64,000 nucleotides of DNA from Brevibacillus laterosporus. GTDB taxonomy: Bacteria; Bacillota; Bacilli; Brevibacillales; Brevibacillaceae. Of the stretch, positions 51,237 through 61,013 are shown in pieces. The stretch lies in assembly GCA_007833815.1 (NCBI GenBank), contig CP033464.1, forward strand, positions 4,458,001 through 4,522,000, in the 5' to 3' direction. How positions within the stretch are numbered: position 1 is the first letter of the stretch; each line of letters begins with the position of its first letter. The notes beneath the pieces are model-generated. The model was not told the origin of the DNA. It ran no database searches and was given only the letters and a program-made list of their open reading frames with translations. A program made the position numbers and the translations under genes.

Positions 51237-51617
51237 TTGATTACACTTGATGTAAAGAAAAATTTGGAAAACAATGTATATTCAATTGAAATCGCCGTAA
51301 AAGAAATTCCTGAGACGGATGAAGAGCTATTTAAAGATTTTGGAGACATTGAAATTAACACTGGTGGAACAATTAAAATTACTACGTTTGAAGATGGTAA
51401 AAGTGTAGAATCAGAAGTTACTCTCCCCCAAAGTTTCCGTAGATTTCCTACCCAATTCCCTATCTTTAATAAATTTTCAAAAGTGAGCTATAACGGAAAA
51501 GAGAAAGCGGTGGCGCTTGCTTGGGAACAGCATGTTCAAACTCAAATTGAGAAGAAAATGAATGAACTTCGTGCTAATATTGATGATTTTAGTGGAACGG
51601 AACAATTGAAGGTATAG
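51237..51617 (+). CDS. Small tail-region protein
   Basis: 126 residues with TTG start 8 bp after CGGAGG. Beta-rich N-terminus and a helical basic end. No motif; structural or assembly role by position. Confidence 0.5.
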   Translation: MITLDVKKNLENNVYSIEIAVKEIPETDEELFKDFGDIEINTGGTIKITTFEDGKSVESEVTLPQSFRRFPTQFPIFNKFSKVSYNGKEKAVALAWEQHVQTQIEKKMNELRANIDDFSGTEQLKV

Positions 51618-51665
51618 TGGTGGGAGTTTACTCCCCCACTATTTTTATTAAAGGAGATGATTCAC

Positions 51666-52100
51666 GTGAAACTTGCTAACTATGAGTTACCAACCCTACA
51701 CAAGATTCTATATGAGCTTGAACTTACCAGTAAACAATCACGTATGCGAACACGTTTTTGTAAACTCCTTGAGGATAGAATTATTGAAATGGAAGAAGAA
51801 AAAAACAAATTAATTCATCAGTATGCTGAGTATGATGAAAATGGACAAATTGTTATGAAAAAGAATGAAGAAGGTAAAAATCTCTTCACCATTAAAGATG
51901 TAAATGTAGCAGCATTTAATAGGGAAATGGATATTCTTATGAGGGAAGATTTCATTTTGGACGAAACAGAAGAGCGAAAAGAAATGTTACTTACTGTTTC
52001 TAATATCATCCTAAATATTGAAACTCCATTTAGTAAAGAAAATGCTCTTTATTATGATAGATACTGCGAAGTGTTGGAAAATCTTTCATATGCAAAGTAA
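51666..52100 (+). CDS. Tail assembly chaperone-like protein
   Basis: About 144 residues from the GTG at 51666, which has AAAGGAG at the right distance; the ATG at 51657 would overlap that site. Helical and acidic, as chaperones before the tape measure often are. No frameshift site could be shown. Confidence 0.5.
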   Translation: MKLANYELPTLHKILYELELTSKQSRMRTRFCKLLEDRIIEMEEEKNKLIHQYAEYDENGQIVMKKNEEGKNLFTIKDVNVAAFNREMDILMREDFILDETEERKEMLLTVSNIILNIETPFSKENALYYDRYCEVLENLSYAK

Positions 52101-52127
52101 CAATTAAGGATAATAGGAGGAAAATGA

Positions 52128-52619
52128 ATGGCTAAACGGATGACTTTAAATGATCTTAACAAAGAACATAAAAAAATTTCAGGTCAAAAGGTAATACATA
52201 TACTGAATGGGCAATATGAAGTGAAAATTGACGAACATATTCGTAATAGCAAGTTGATTGATATGCTATCTGATATCAGTCAACTTATTTCTACTTTTTC
52301 TTCAGATAAAAATTTCACTCCTGAAGACCTTCAATCAATTATACAACTTGGGCATGTATTTTTTCTTCGTCACTTTACTGACTTCCCAATTCCAAAAGAG
52401 AACGATTTATCTACACTTACTCAAGTTTTCATTGAACTATATGATACAGAAATGTTAGATGAAATTGAAAAAAAGTTTGATTCTAAAGAATTTCGGAAGG
52501 TAGAGGAAAAGCTGGCTGAATATTTTAGAAATGCTCCCCAAGTACAGAAAATGATTGATCAAGTATATACCAATTCACTACAGGATGATGAAATTGAAAA
52601 AGTTCAAAAGTCTTCATGA
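52128..52619 (+). CDS. Tail assembly chaperone-like protein
   Basis: 163 residues, helical, start behind AGGAGG. It is the second helical gene before the tape measure and is overlapped at its end by the next gene. The role is inferred from position. Confidence 0.5.
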   Translation: MAKRMTLNDLNKEHKKISGQKVIHILNGQYEVKIDEHIRNSKLIDMLSDISQLISTFSSDKNFTPEDLQSIIQLGHVFFLRHFTDFPIPKENDLSTLTQVFIELYDTEMLDEIEKKFDSKEFRKVEEKLAEYFRNAPQVQKMIDQVYTNSLQDDEIEKVQKSS

Positions 52620-53010
52620 GTTAAATTCCTATCTAGCTAGTCAAATTAGTTCTTCTCTTATGAATGTTGGTGAAGAAACAAAAAAAACTATGCAAGACCG
52701 AATTGATAAAGACGTGTATGAAAGCTACACACCAACCATTGACAAAAGAACAGGTAAATTAAAAAATGACATTGAAATATCCCTCTCCCATAATACTGTA
52801 TCAATCTCCCCTACTCGCTCAGAGAATGAAAAATATATCCCCCGTATCATTGAAACTGGTGAAGGCTACGATTGGATAAATTCAAGAATCTACAAGACTA
52901 AACAAAAGCGCCCCTTTGTTCAAAACACTAAAGAGGAAATAGTCGATAAAAAACTCCACATTAAAACCCTGAAGTCTTCTTTAAAGCAAAAGAAAATAAT
53001 TGTTGAATAA
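52585..53010 (+). CDS. Basic tail protein, gp10-like (tentative)
   Basis: About 141 residues if the ATG at 52585 is used, overlapping the previous gene. The basic helical start (KKFKSLHELNSYLASQI) and beta-rich middle resemble HK97 gp10-type proteins. The start codon is uncertain because the ribosome site is weak. Confidence 0.5.
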   Translation: MMKLKKFKSLHELNSYLASQISSSLMNVGEETKKTMQDRIDKDVYESYTPTIDKRTGKLKNDIEISLSHNTVSISPTRSENEKYIPRIIETGEGYDWINSRIYKTKQKRPFVQNTKEEIVDKKLHIKTLKSSLKQKKIIVE

Positions 53011-53024
53011 AAAGAGGTGTTGTA

Positions 53025-54038
53025 TTGACTGATAAAAAACGTGGACGTGTCTACAACAGGATATTTGATGAAAATGAATGGCTTGAAGTAAATGAAGAGA
53101 ACAAAAACATAGTTGAAGATTTTCTTGAAGAGTATAGGCAAAGAAAAATTAAACCCTCTACGATAAGCCAGTATAAAAACGATTTGAGGATTGTTTTGTT
53201 ATACATAAAACGGAAATTAAAAAACCGAAGCTTATTAGAGCTTACTAAAAAAGATTTCAGGCGTTTTAGTTTGTGGCTCTCAGAAGATTTAAAAGTAAGT
53301 AATGCAAGAGCTAATCGTTTAATGAGTGCTGTTCGCTCGCTTTTAACTTTCGTTGAAGATGATGATGATTATGATTATGACAATAACGTTGCAAAAAAAG
53401 TAAAAGGTCTTCCAAAAGAAGCTGTCAAAACAAATGAAGATAACTTTTTCTTAGCTTATACTCAGGTAATAAAATTGCGTGATGAATTGATTAAACGCAA
53501 TAGACTTCAATATGCAACTCTATTAATGGTTATGTTTGATTCTGCTGGTCGTAGAAATGAAGTAGCCCAAGTGAAAAAACATGGACTACTTGAAGGAAAT
53601 AAAACCAATATCGTAATTGGTAAGCGAGGAAAGGCTTTCCCACTTGTATATCTAGATGACACTAAAGAATTAATTATATGCTATTTAAATGAACGTGGGG
53701 AAGATAATATAGACTCCTTGTGGATTTCAGGTAAAGGGGAAAACAAGCGTGCTGCTACATATGAATCACTTTATGAACGTGTTGTTTTCATGTCAAAGGT
53801 ATTAAGTGAAATTGAAGGAGCTAAAATTGAATTCTTCCCCCATTCTCTTCGACACAGCCGTTGCGAATGTCTCTTACAAGGTGAAGACCCTCGCTTGCTT
53901 GATGAGCATGGAAAACCTAAAAAATTCTCATTAGAAGAAGTGCAAAAATTTATGCATCATTCCGATCCAAAAACTACTCAGGATTATTCCAAAAATCATG
54001 ATGAGGATGTTATTGATGATATGTTTGGTTTTAAATAA
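53025..54038 (+). CDS. Tyrosine recombinase-like protein in the tail cluster (YomM-like)
   Basis: 337 residues, TTG start behind AGAGGTG. The core-binding domain is about 25-115 and the catalytic domain follows. Catalytic residues are nearly complete: Arg in GRRNEV, HSLRHS (HxxR), HHSDPKTTQDYSK with His and a Tyr. SPbeta carries a protein of this kind, YomM, in the same place before the tape measure. Late expression argues against a simple integrase; it may resolve or process DNA, or serve as a regulator. Confidence 0.8.
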   Translation: MTDKKRGRVYNRIFDENEWLEVNEENKNIVEDFLEEYRQRKIKPSTISQYKNDLRIVLLYIKRKLKNRSLLELTKKDFRRFSLWLSEDLKVSNARANRLMSAVRSLLTFVEDDDDYDYDNNVAKKVKGLPKEAVKTNEDNFFLAYTQVIKLRDELIKRNRLQYATLLMVMFDSAGRRNEVAQVKKHGLLEGNKTNIVIGKRGKAFPLVYLDDTKELIICYLNERGEDNIDSLWISGKGENKRAATYESLYERVVFMSKVLSEIEGAKIEFFPHSLRHSRCECLLQGEDPRLLDEHGKPKKFSLEEVQKFMHHSDPKTTQDYSKNHDEDVIDDMFGFK

Positions 54039-54044
54039 CATCTG

Positions 54045-54063
54045 ATGAAAGATGAATTTTATT
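54045..54063 (+). repeat. Dispersed 19-bp element, copy 6
   Basis: ATGAAAGATGAATTTTATT, right after the recombinase-like gene and the only copy seen in the late block. Confidence 0.5.
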
Positions 54064-54086
54064 CTATGAAAATATGTTTTCAAAAG

Positions 54087-54115
54087 TGTCGTGCAGATTG
54101 TTTCCTCTGCCGACA
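54087..54115 (+). other. Bulged hairpin before the tape measure gene
   Basis: TGTCG-T-GCAGA pairs with TCTGC-CGACA with one bulged base. It is followed by AT-rich sequence and a terminator, so it may be part of a short leader. Confidence 0.4.
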
Positions 54116-54151
54116 GTCTTGAGAGTATATTATGACAACATTTTTATTCAC

Positions 54152-54184
54152 AAGCTCCGCCTACTAGCAGGGCTTTTTTGTTTT
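54152..54184 (+). terminator. Terminator before the tape measure gene
   Basis: AAGCTC pairs with GGGCTT (one G-T wobble), followed by TTTTTGTTTTG. The tape measure gene starts 30 bp later, so partial read-through or a separate promoter must exist. Confidence 0.6.
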
Positions 54185-54213
54185 GCGAACTTTTTCTGAA
54201 AGGAAGTGAATAT

Positions 54214-57200
54214 TTGCCTAACAACCCTCTCCGTATATTGATTCAAGCTGAATTAGATAAGCAGTTATCAAGTCAAACCATTTTAAAACAATTAAAAGAA
54301 ATTGAGCAAAAACTCCTTGCTTCACCGTTAAAATTAAGCTTTAAAGTTGATAGTTCAACCTTAAAAACATATAAGGATCAGGCAGAATTAACTCAAAAGA
54401 AAATTGAAACGATTTTTCAAAAAACCAAATTAAGCAATGAAGGTTATTCTGATCTCCAAAATCGATTAAAGGATATCCGGAATTCCACTGACCAGTATGC
54501 AAAAGCGACTGTTCAAACTTATAAAAACACCAAAAACCTAAAATCTGCAACAATAGAATATAGGGACGAATTAGGCAGATTAGTAAAAGAACAGTTAAAG
54601 TGGACTCAGTTTAAAACCCCTGATGGCTCTAAAAAAATATTTCAAACAACGGGATTTACTTTTGTCGACGACAAAGCAAAGGCTGATAAAAAACTTAATG
54701 ATATAGTCAATACCTTAAATAAAAAGTATCAGAATGCTTTAAAATTAGAAGTTAAACTTGATAATCTCTCCCCCACCTCCTCTGCTAAATTAGAACGTAA
54801 CCTCGCTAGATATAAAAATATTCTTTCTGATTTCCAAAAGAAGGCTTCTCTAGGTGAAATAGTCTCAAATGATCAATTAAGAAAATTATCCAATCTAGAA
54901 GAGCGTTTAAAACGTGTTTATGATGCTTCTAGAATGTCATCTAGTAACTCAAAAGGGTTAGATTTTAGTCAATATCCAAAGATGGCTAATGCCATTCAAC
55001 AAGTCACCAATGCAGACAGATACTATCATCAGTCTTTAGTTGAGGGCAGGAAATTAATTAGTGCAAATGTTACTGAAACGGAAAGGTACATCAAGGTTAC
55101 TCAACAACTACGCAATGGATCACAAATTTCAACCGTATCTGCGTACATCAATAAAGCCACGGGTGAGACTCACAAATTAAGTGAGTCACTTAAAGATTTA
55201 AACACTCGTTCCTATGACTTAGGTTCTGCCTTTAAGACTGCTTTTGAAAAGATCAGTCTTTGGGCTGCTGCCACTGGAATATTCTATGGGGCTACCCAAG
55301 CTTTGCAAAACATGCTTGGAGTTATTGTTGATATTGATACTAAGCTAACTGAACTTTCTAAGGTATTGTCTTCTGGGACAGATTTCGGTCAGCTTATGGA
55401 TAATACATTGGCAATAGCTAATACATACGGTCGTTCCTTGAGTGAAACAACTGACGCACTTGTTGAATATGGAAAAGCTGGTTTTGAAGCATCCGATGCC
55501 ACAAAAATGCTTAATGCCACTTTATTAGGCTCTAATGTTATGGGAACCAAAGTAGCAGATACAGCAAGCTATCTGACAGGGATACTAAAACAGTTGAATC
55601 TCCACGCTGAAGATGCTGTTTCTGTTATTGATAAACTGAATGAAGTTGATAATAACTACTCTGTTACTTCTGCTGGACTAGCTCAAGGTTTGACAAAAAG
55701 TGCTGAAACAGCTCAAGCCTTTGGTGTCACGCTCGATCAGTTAATAGGAATGATCACAGTTATCTCAGAGAAAACTCGCGAAAGTGGTAATGTAGTAGGT
55801 AACATGCTCAAAACGGTACTACCTCGTTTGAATTCAAATAAAGCACAAGACGCATTAGCAAGTATTGGTGTAAAAGTCCGTGATCTTAATGGAGATTTAA
55901 GAAATGCTGTAGATATTTATAGGGATACTGCTGTAGCAATGGACGGTCTGACAAAATCACAAAAAACGATGGTTGCCGAAGCTTTATCTGGTAAGCATCA
56001 CATTACCCGTATGATCGCTATGTTAGAAGGATTTAGTCGACTTGATGAAGTTACTGAAACAGCTCAAAATTCAATGGGTTCTGCTCTCGAAGAGAATGAG
56101 AAACATATGAAATCTTTAGAATCCAAATTGAGTCAAGTTACTTCAGCAACACAAGAACTGGCGTTTTCTGTTGGTGAAAATGGTCTTAAAGGTGCAATGT
56201 CTGACACGCTCTCTGTAACTACAACCTTTATCAAGGGATTTACCGAGGTAATCAGCAATGGTGAAATCTTAAAAAATGTTATCTTAGGCGTTATTGGTGG
56301 CTTGATAATGTTTGATATTGCCACAAAGACAACAGCCACTTCATTGACAGCTACTACCGGCGTTATGGGCTTGGCAACAAATGCAACTAGAGCTTTCACT
56401 GCTGCCTTAATTTCAAACCCTATTGGCTTGGCGATAACAGCAATCACTTTATTAGCTGGTTCGTTTATCTATCTAACAGGTAAACAAAAAGAAGCAAGAG
56501 AAGAAACAAACAAGTTCAATGACTCTTTAGTTGAGAGCTTATCAAATCAAAAAGAGCATATACAAGCTCTTGTGAACGAATATACAAAACTTAACAAAAT
56601 TTATAAAGATAAGAGTATCAGTTCAGCAACAACCAATGAACAAGAAAGAGAATATCTTAAAATCCAAAATGATTTGGGCACTCTCCTCCCCTCTCTAATT
56701 GACCATTATGATGAATCTGGAAAAGCAAGATTAAAAAATGCTACTGCTGTTCGTGAAGAAATTGACACTCTTCGAGAGTTAGCAAATTTAAAAAGCAAGG
56801 AACAAATTTACAAATATTCAATTGATACAGAAGAGTCTCTACCTAAAATTAAAGAGTTACAGGCTCAAATCGAGTCTGTTGAACGAATTGTAGAGAATGC
56901 TAATAATCGGTTGAAGGAAGCAGGTGTTTTTAGTATCTTCAAAAAAAGTTTTGAAGATATGCTGAAAACCAATAAAAGTAAGCTCTATTCTTTGCAACGT
57001 GAAATGAGATCGGAGCTTGTAAAGACTCAAGGATTCGTTAACGATACCGTTAATTCTTTAAAAGAAATAAACAATATAAAGCTAGATCCTAAAGTTGATG
57101 ATTACTTAAAAAATTTAGGAAAATCATTAGATGGTAAATTTCTGACTGACCCCACTAAAATTGATTTGTTAGAGAAAACATTGCTCAAAATACAATCAAT

Positions 57201-60200
57201 TCAAACGGCTATGCAATCTGGAAATTTTAGCTCTACTTCACTTGGTTCAGCATTAGAGTCAATTAAGAAAGGGCTTCAGGAAATTGGTTTAGATAGGTCG
57301 ATAATTGATAGTCTGGTAGAAGATCTAATGGCAATTAGACCCGCCTCTCTTGATGGTGCTGAAGGGATATTAGCCACAGAAGAACAACTTCAAGATTCAT
57401 ATAAAAAGACATCAGAGGCTGTAGGTGAGTTGAATAATCTCCTATCTGATTTAGCTCAAGGAAAATCAATTACAGCACGAGAAGCAGCAGAACTAATTGC
57501 AAAAGAAGCAGGTTTAGCTAATGCTTTCTCCATTGAAAATGGAATGGTAAAGGTTAATCAACATGCTATCATTCAGCTAAGAAATACGAAATTAAATATT
57601 TTTGCTGATATTGGACAAGCCAGAGTAAGAGATTTGAACAGTCAAAATCAAACTCTTTTTGCTAAATTGCAAAACTATGGAATCGAAATTAGGGCTATAG
57701 AAAGCGTTGCTGATGCCCAAAACGCATTGAGTGGATTAAGCACGAAAATGAACCAAGCATCTAGTATTTCTGAGGCTATGGATATTGAGAAGACACAAAG
57801 ACAAGTTGAATCAGTTAAGTCCCAAATAGATCAAATTGAAGCTCTAAAAAAAATGATCTCATCCCCTACTTATGGAACTTCAAAAACTAAAACTCCTTCT
57901 ACTAAATCGAAAGCTGAGTATTCCGCTCTAACGGAACAGCAAAAAGCGCTTGAACGGTTAGATACTGCCTTAGCTCTTATTGAACAGCGTAAAGCTAAAT
58001 ATCCTTCCACTACTAGTGACTATCGTAAAGCTTTATCAGATGAGCGAGATGCACTCTATCAGAAACTCAATCTTTATGAAAAAGAACAAAAGGCTCTACT
58101 CTCTTCTGGAAAAATTGGTGGCAAAAAAAATAAAAAAGGTGTAGAAGGTTCAGATGAGACTTTCAAAAAGGCAGAAGAATTAAAACGCACTATTGCAGAC
58201 ATTCAAAATAAAATATCTACTGTATCATTTGCGTTTATTACGTCTCAAGTTGAGGAGTTTGCAGATAAGAATGCCATTCTCGATCATCAATTACAGGATG
58301 TTGAAACTAGACTACATCAATATGATTCAGCCTCTCAACCCTATAGAGATTCACTAACAGAGGAAGTTAGTCTTCTAAAGAAAAAACAGTCTAATTTGCA
58401 CGAAGCTAATCAAGCCATTCGTAAACAACTGGCTTTAGGTGGACTAACCGATCTACAAATAAAAGAGTTAAATAAAACTCTTGCGGATAATAGCAGTGCT
58501 TGGTTAGCAGTGAATAATTCCATTAGTGAGAAAAAATTGGCTTCCGTTAATAGCCTACTTGGTGAACAAAAACAAAAGACAGACGAATTAACTCAACAAA
58601 TAGAGCTTGCTCAAGCCACTATGGACACTATTGGTGACAACACCAATAAAATGTACTTGAGCGAATATGACAACTATCTGAGATTGGGACAACAAAAATA
58701 TAACAGTCTCCAACAAGAAATTTCTTTGCGTAGAGAGGTTATTTCTCAGCATCAAACTGAAATTAGTCTTGTAAAGCAATTAAACAGTGAAATTGTAGCA
58801 CTCCAAATTGAACAGTTAAGACTAAAAAAATCGCTCCAAGACTCTATCCTCTCTACTTTTAGTGATGTCTATAAAGGAGTATATGAGCAACAAAAGAAAG
58901 CTGCTTTGAAGGCTCTTGAGGACGAGAAAGACGCAGAAGACAAACGACACAAGAAAAAGCTCGATAACCTTAAGAAAGAATTAAAAGAAAAGGAAAAGGC
59001 AGTCAAAGCAGACATTGAAGCGATTGAAGAACAAATTGATAAAGAAGAAAAACGTCATAGAAAAGTTATGGACGGCTTAGATGAAGAACTAAATCGCTAT
59101 AAAGATATAGTTAATGAACGCTTGAAATCCATTGATCGTGAAGTTAGTGAAAAAGAGTATAACGACGAATTAGCTCATTTACAGAAGGAACGACAAGAAC
59201 TTCAAGAGAAATACAACGAATTATATTTAGATGACTCTGTTGAAGGGCAATATCAACTTAGTGAATTAAAAAAACAATTAGATGAGAAAGATCGAGCAAT
59301 TGAAGAATTAAATTATAAGCGTGGCGTTGAACTACGCAAGGATAATTTAAATGACAATCTTGACAAGTTTCAAAAAGAGATCGATGCCAAGAAAAAAGCA
59401 GAAGATGCAAAATACGATGCCACCAAAGATCGTTTAAATCGAGAAAAACGTGATCTTGAGAAACTACTTGATGAATACAAAGAGTACATCAATAGACAAA
59501 TTGAGCTTGAAAATAATAAACATGATCGCCTTCTTAAAAACATTGAGGAAGAGAAAAAACGCACACAAGAAAAATATGATGAATTGATAAATGATGAGCG
59601 TAGATTTGCTCAAATGCGCCAAAACATTCTCAACGGGAATTTAACAGCAATGTCCTCTGATCTTGATAAGTTTGCCAAGTTTATCAAGGAAAATATGTCT
59701 ACTATCGGTGAAAGTATTGCAAACAACCTTCTCGCTAAGATTGAAGAAGCTAAAAGAGCTATCAATCAATTAAATAATCTACCAATTGGTGGTGGATCAA
59801 GTTCAGGTGGAGGCAGTGTTGGTGGTGATAGCAGCGGTAAGTCACCAAACAAATGGCAACAATATAAAGCTCAAGTAAATGAAATTGTCTACGCTAAAGG
59901 GAAATGGACAGAAGCTTATGATAAGGGAGATAAAAAAAACCAGAAATATTGGGAAGACCGAGCCAAGCCTTACTACGCTCAAATACCAGCAGAGTTAGCC
60001 AACAAATTAAAAGGTATGGAACATAAAGAAGCCTATGACTGGTATAAAGGCACTTTCCATAAAGGTGGCATTGTCCCTGGTGGCACTCCTGATCAATTGA
60101 CTAATATTGCAAACAACATGTTCAACTTGAAGCCAGATGAAGGCATAATTAAAGCGCTTGGTGGAGAGTTGATGATCCCTCCAGAGAATATTACAAAGAA

Positions 60201-60399
60201 TTTCATTCCTAACCTCCAAAATCTAATAAAGTCATTTACACCTAATTCCTTCCCAACCTTAACACCTCAAATAGCACCATCTTCCCCACCAATAACAGTA
60301 AATTTTAATATCGATAAATTAATGGGTACAAAAAAAGAAGCTAGTTCACTTGTTGACACATTTATTAATGGTGTAAAAAGAAGAGGTGGAAAAATATAA
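54214..60399 (+). CDS. Tail tape measure protein
   Basis: 2061 residues from the TTG at 54214, which follows GGAAGTGA; the frame is open 12 codons upstream but without a ribosome site. The PhageMin_Tail-type segment lies near residues 380-560 (ELSKVLSSGTDFGQLM, YGKAGFEASDATKML). Hydrophobic helices follow near 690-770, then long charged coiled coils (about 1570-1830). The end has a Gly/Ser linker. Its length fixes the tail length. Unlike SPbeta YomI (CwlP), no murein-cutting domain is seen. Confidence 0.92.
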   Translation: MPNNPLRILIQAELDKQLSSQTILKQLKEIEQKLLASPLKLSFKVDSSTLKTYKDQAELTQKKIETIFQKTKLSNEGYSDLQNRLKDIRNSTDQYAKATVQTYKNTKNLKSATIEYRDELGRLVKEQLKWTQFKTPDGSKKIFQTTGFTFVDDKAKADKKLNDIVNTLNKKYQNALKLEVKLDNLSPTSSAKLERNLARYKNILSDFQKKASLGEIVSNDQLRKLSNLEERLKRVYDASRMSSSNSKGLDFSQYPKMANAIQQVTNADRYYHQSLVEGRKLISANVTETERYIKVTQQLRNGSQISTVSAYINKATGETHKLSESLKDLNTRSYDLGSAFKTAFEKISLWAAATGIFYGATQALQNMLGVIVDIDTKLTELSKVLSSGTDFGQLMDNTLAIANTYGRSLSETTDALVEYGKAGFEASDATKMLNATLLGSNVMGTKVADTASYLTGILKQLNLHAEDAVSVIDKLNEVDNNYSVTSAGLAQGLTKSAETAQAFGVTLDQLIGMITVISEKTRESGNVVGNMLKTVLPRLNSNKAQDALASIGVKVRDLNGDLRNAVDIYRDTAVAMDGLTKSQKTMVAEALSGKHHITRMIAMLEGFSRLDEVTETAQNSMGSALEENEKHMKSLESKLSQVTSATQELAFSVGENGLKGAMSDTLSVTTTFIKGFTEVISNGEILKNVILGVIGGLIMFDIATKTTATSLTATTGVMGLATNATRAFTAALISNPIGLAITAITLLAGSFIYLTGKQKEAREETNKFNDSLVESLSNQKEHIQALVNEYTKLNKIYKDKSISSATTNEQEREYLKIQNDLGTLLPSLIDHYDESGKARLKNATAVREEIDTLRELANLKSKEQIYKYSIDTEESLPKIKELQAQIESVERIVENANNRLKEAGVFSIFKKSFEDMLKTNKSKLYSLQREMRSELVKTQGFVNDTVNSLKEINNIKLDPKVDDYLKNLGKSLDGKFLTDPTKIDLLEKTLLKIQSIQTAMQSGNFSSTSLGSALESIKKGLQEIGLDRSIIDSLVEDLMAIRPASLDGAEGILATEEQLQDSYKKTSEAVGELNNLLSDLAQGKSITAREAAELIAKEAGLANAFSIENGMVKVNQHAIIQLRNTKLNIFADIGQARVRDLNSQNQTLFAKLQNYGIEIRAIESVADAQNALSGLSTKMNQASSISEAMDIEKTQRQVESVKSQIDQIEALKKMISSPTYGTSKTKTPSTKSKAEYSALTEQQKALERLDTALALIEQRKAKYPSTTSDYRKALSDERDALYQKLNLYEKEQKALLSSGKIGGKKNKKGVEGSDETFKKAEELKRTIADIQNKISTVSFAFITSQVEEFADKNAILDHQLQDVETRLHQYDSASQPYRDSLTEEVSLLKKKQSNLHEANQAIRKQLALGGLTDLQIKELNKTLADNSSAWLAVNNSISEKKLASVNSLLGEQKQKTDELTQQIELAQATMDTIGDNTNKMYLSEYDNYLRLGQQKYNSLQQEISLRREVISQHQTEISLVKQLNSEIVALQIEQLRLKKSLQDSILSTFSDVYKGVYEQQKKAALKALEDEKDAEDKRHKKKLDNLKKELKEKEKAVKADIEAIEEQIDKEEKRHRKVMDGLDEELNRYKDIVNERLKSIDREVSEKEYNDELAHLQKERQELQEKYNELYLDDSVEGQYQLSELKKQLDEKDRAIEELNYKRGVELRKDNLNDNLDKFQKEIDAKKKAEDAKYDATKDRLNREKRDLEKLLDEYKEYINRQIELENNKHDRLLKNIEEEKKRTQEKYDELINDERRFAQMRQNILNGNLTAMSSDLDKFAKFIKENMSTIGESIANNLLAKIEEAKRAINQLNNLPIGGGSSSGGGSVGGDSSGKSPNKWQQYKAQVNEIVYAKGKWTEAYDKGDKKNQKYWEDRAKPYYAQIPAELANKLKGMEHKEAYDWYKGTFHKGGIVPGGTPDQLTNIANNMFNLKPDEGIIKALGGELMIPPENITKNFIPNLQNLIKSFTPNSFPTLTPQIAPSSPPITVNFNIDKLMGTKKEASSLVDTFINGVKRRGGKI

Positions 60400-61013
60400 A
60401 AGAAGGATTAGATTTTTATTATGACGGGATAAAGTCAACCGATATGGGATTACTTAATGTTAAAATGTCTAATGGTTTCTTTGAAGAGTCTTTTGTTGCA
60501 GAGAAACAAATAAATGAAATTACTGTAAGAGGGAATGACAAGCCATACTTTCAAGGTGTGACTCGCTCCCCTCTTTCTTTTTCACTTACATTTGCATTTG
60601 AACATTATTATGACCATGAGAAAATACGTGAAGTGGCTAGATGGCTCGATCAAGATTATTACAAACCTTTTTATACAACCGATAATCCAAATAGAATTTT
60701 CTTTTGTATGTTACATTCGGATTCAACCTTATTCCACAACGGTCTAAAACAAGGCTACGTAGAGTTAGAAATGAGATGCGATTCACCCTATTCTTACTCT
60801 CCACAGTATGTATCTGAATGGTATGAAATCAAAGGTCATACTACTGTAATCACCGAAACAACTCAAGCAGATTTCCAAAAAGGTAAACTGAATAATATGA
60901 TTACCCTCCCGTCAGGAGATTTGCGATTAGATAGTAAAAAACCAAAATGGAAGGACTTATTAAAGAATAAATGGGGTGATTTAAAGAATGGCAACGAATA
61001 CTCCTCTACTTAA
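60396..61013 (+). CDS. Distal tail protein, apparent ATA start
   Basis: 205 residues if it starts at ATA 60396-60398, which overlaps the tape measure stop as ATAA. The codons before the first ATG (60444) read KEGLDFYYDGIKSTD, a typical start of distal tail proteins, so a start at 60444 would cut the domain. AGGTGG lies a few bases upstream of the ATA. The remaining sequence is beta-rich and suits the Dit-type hub at the tail tip. Confidence 0.7.
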   Translation: MKEGLDFYYDGIKSTDMGLLNVKMSNGFFEESFVAEKQINEITVRGNDKPYFQGVTRSPLSFSLTFAFEHYYDHEKIREVARWLDQDYYKPFYTTDNPNRIFFCMLHSDSTLFHNGLKQGYVELEMRCDSPYSYSPQYVSEWYEIKGHTTVITETTQADFQKGKLNNMITLPSGDLRLDSKKPKWKDLLKNKWGDLKNGNEYSST

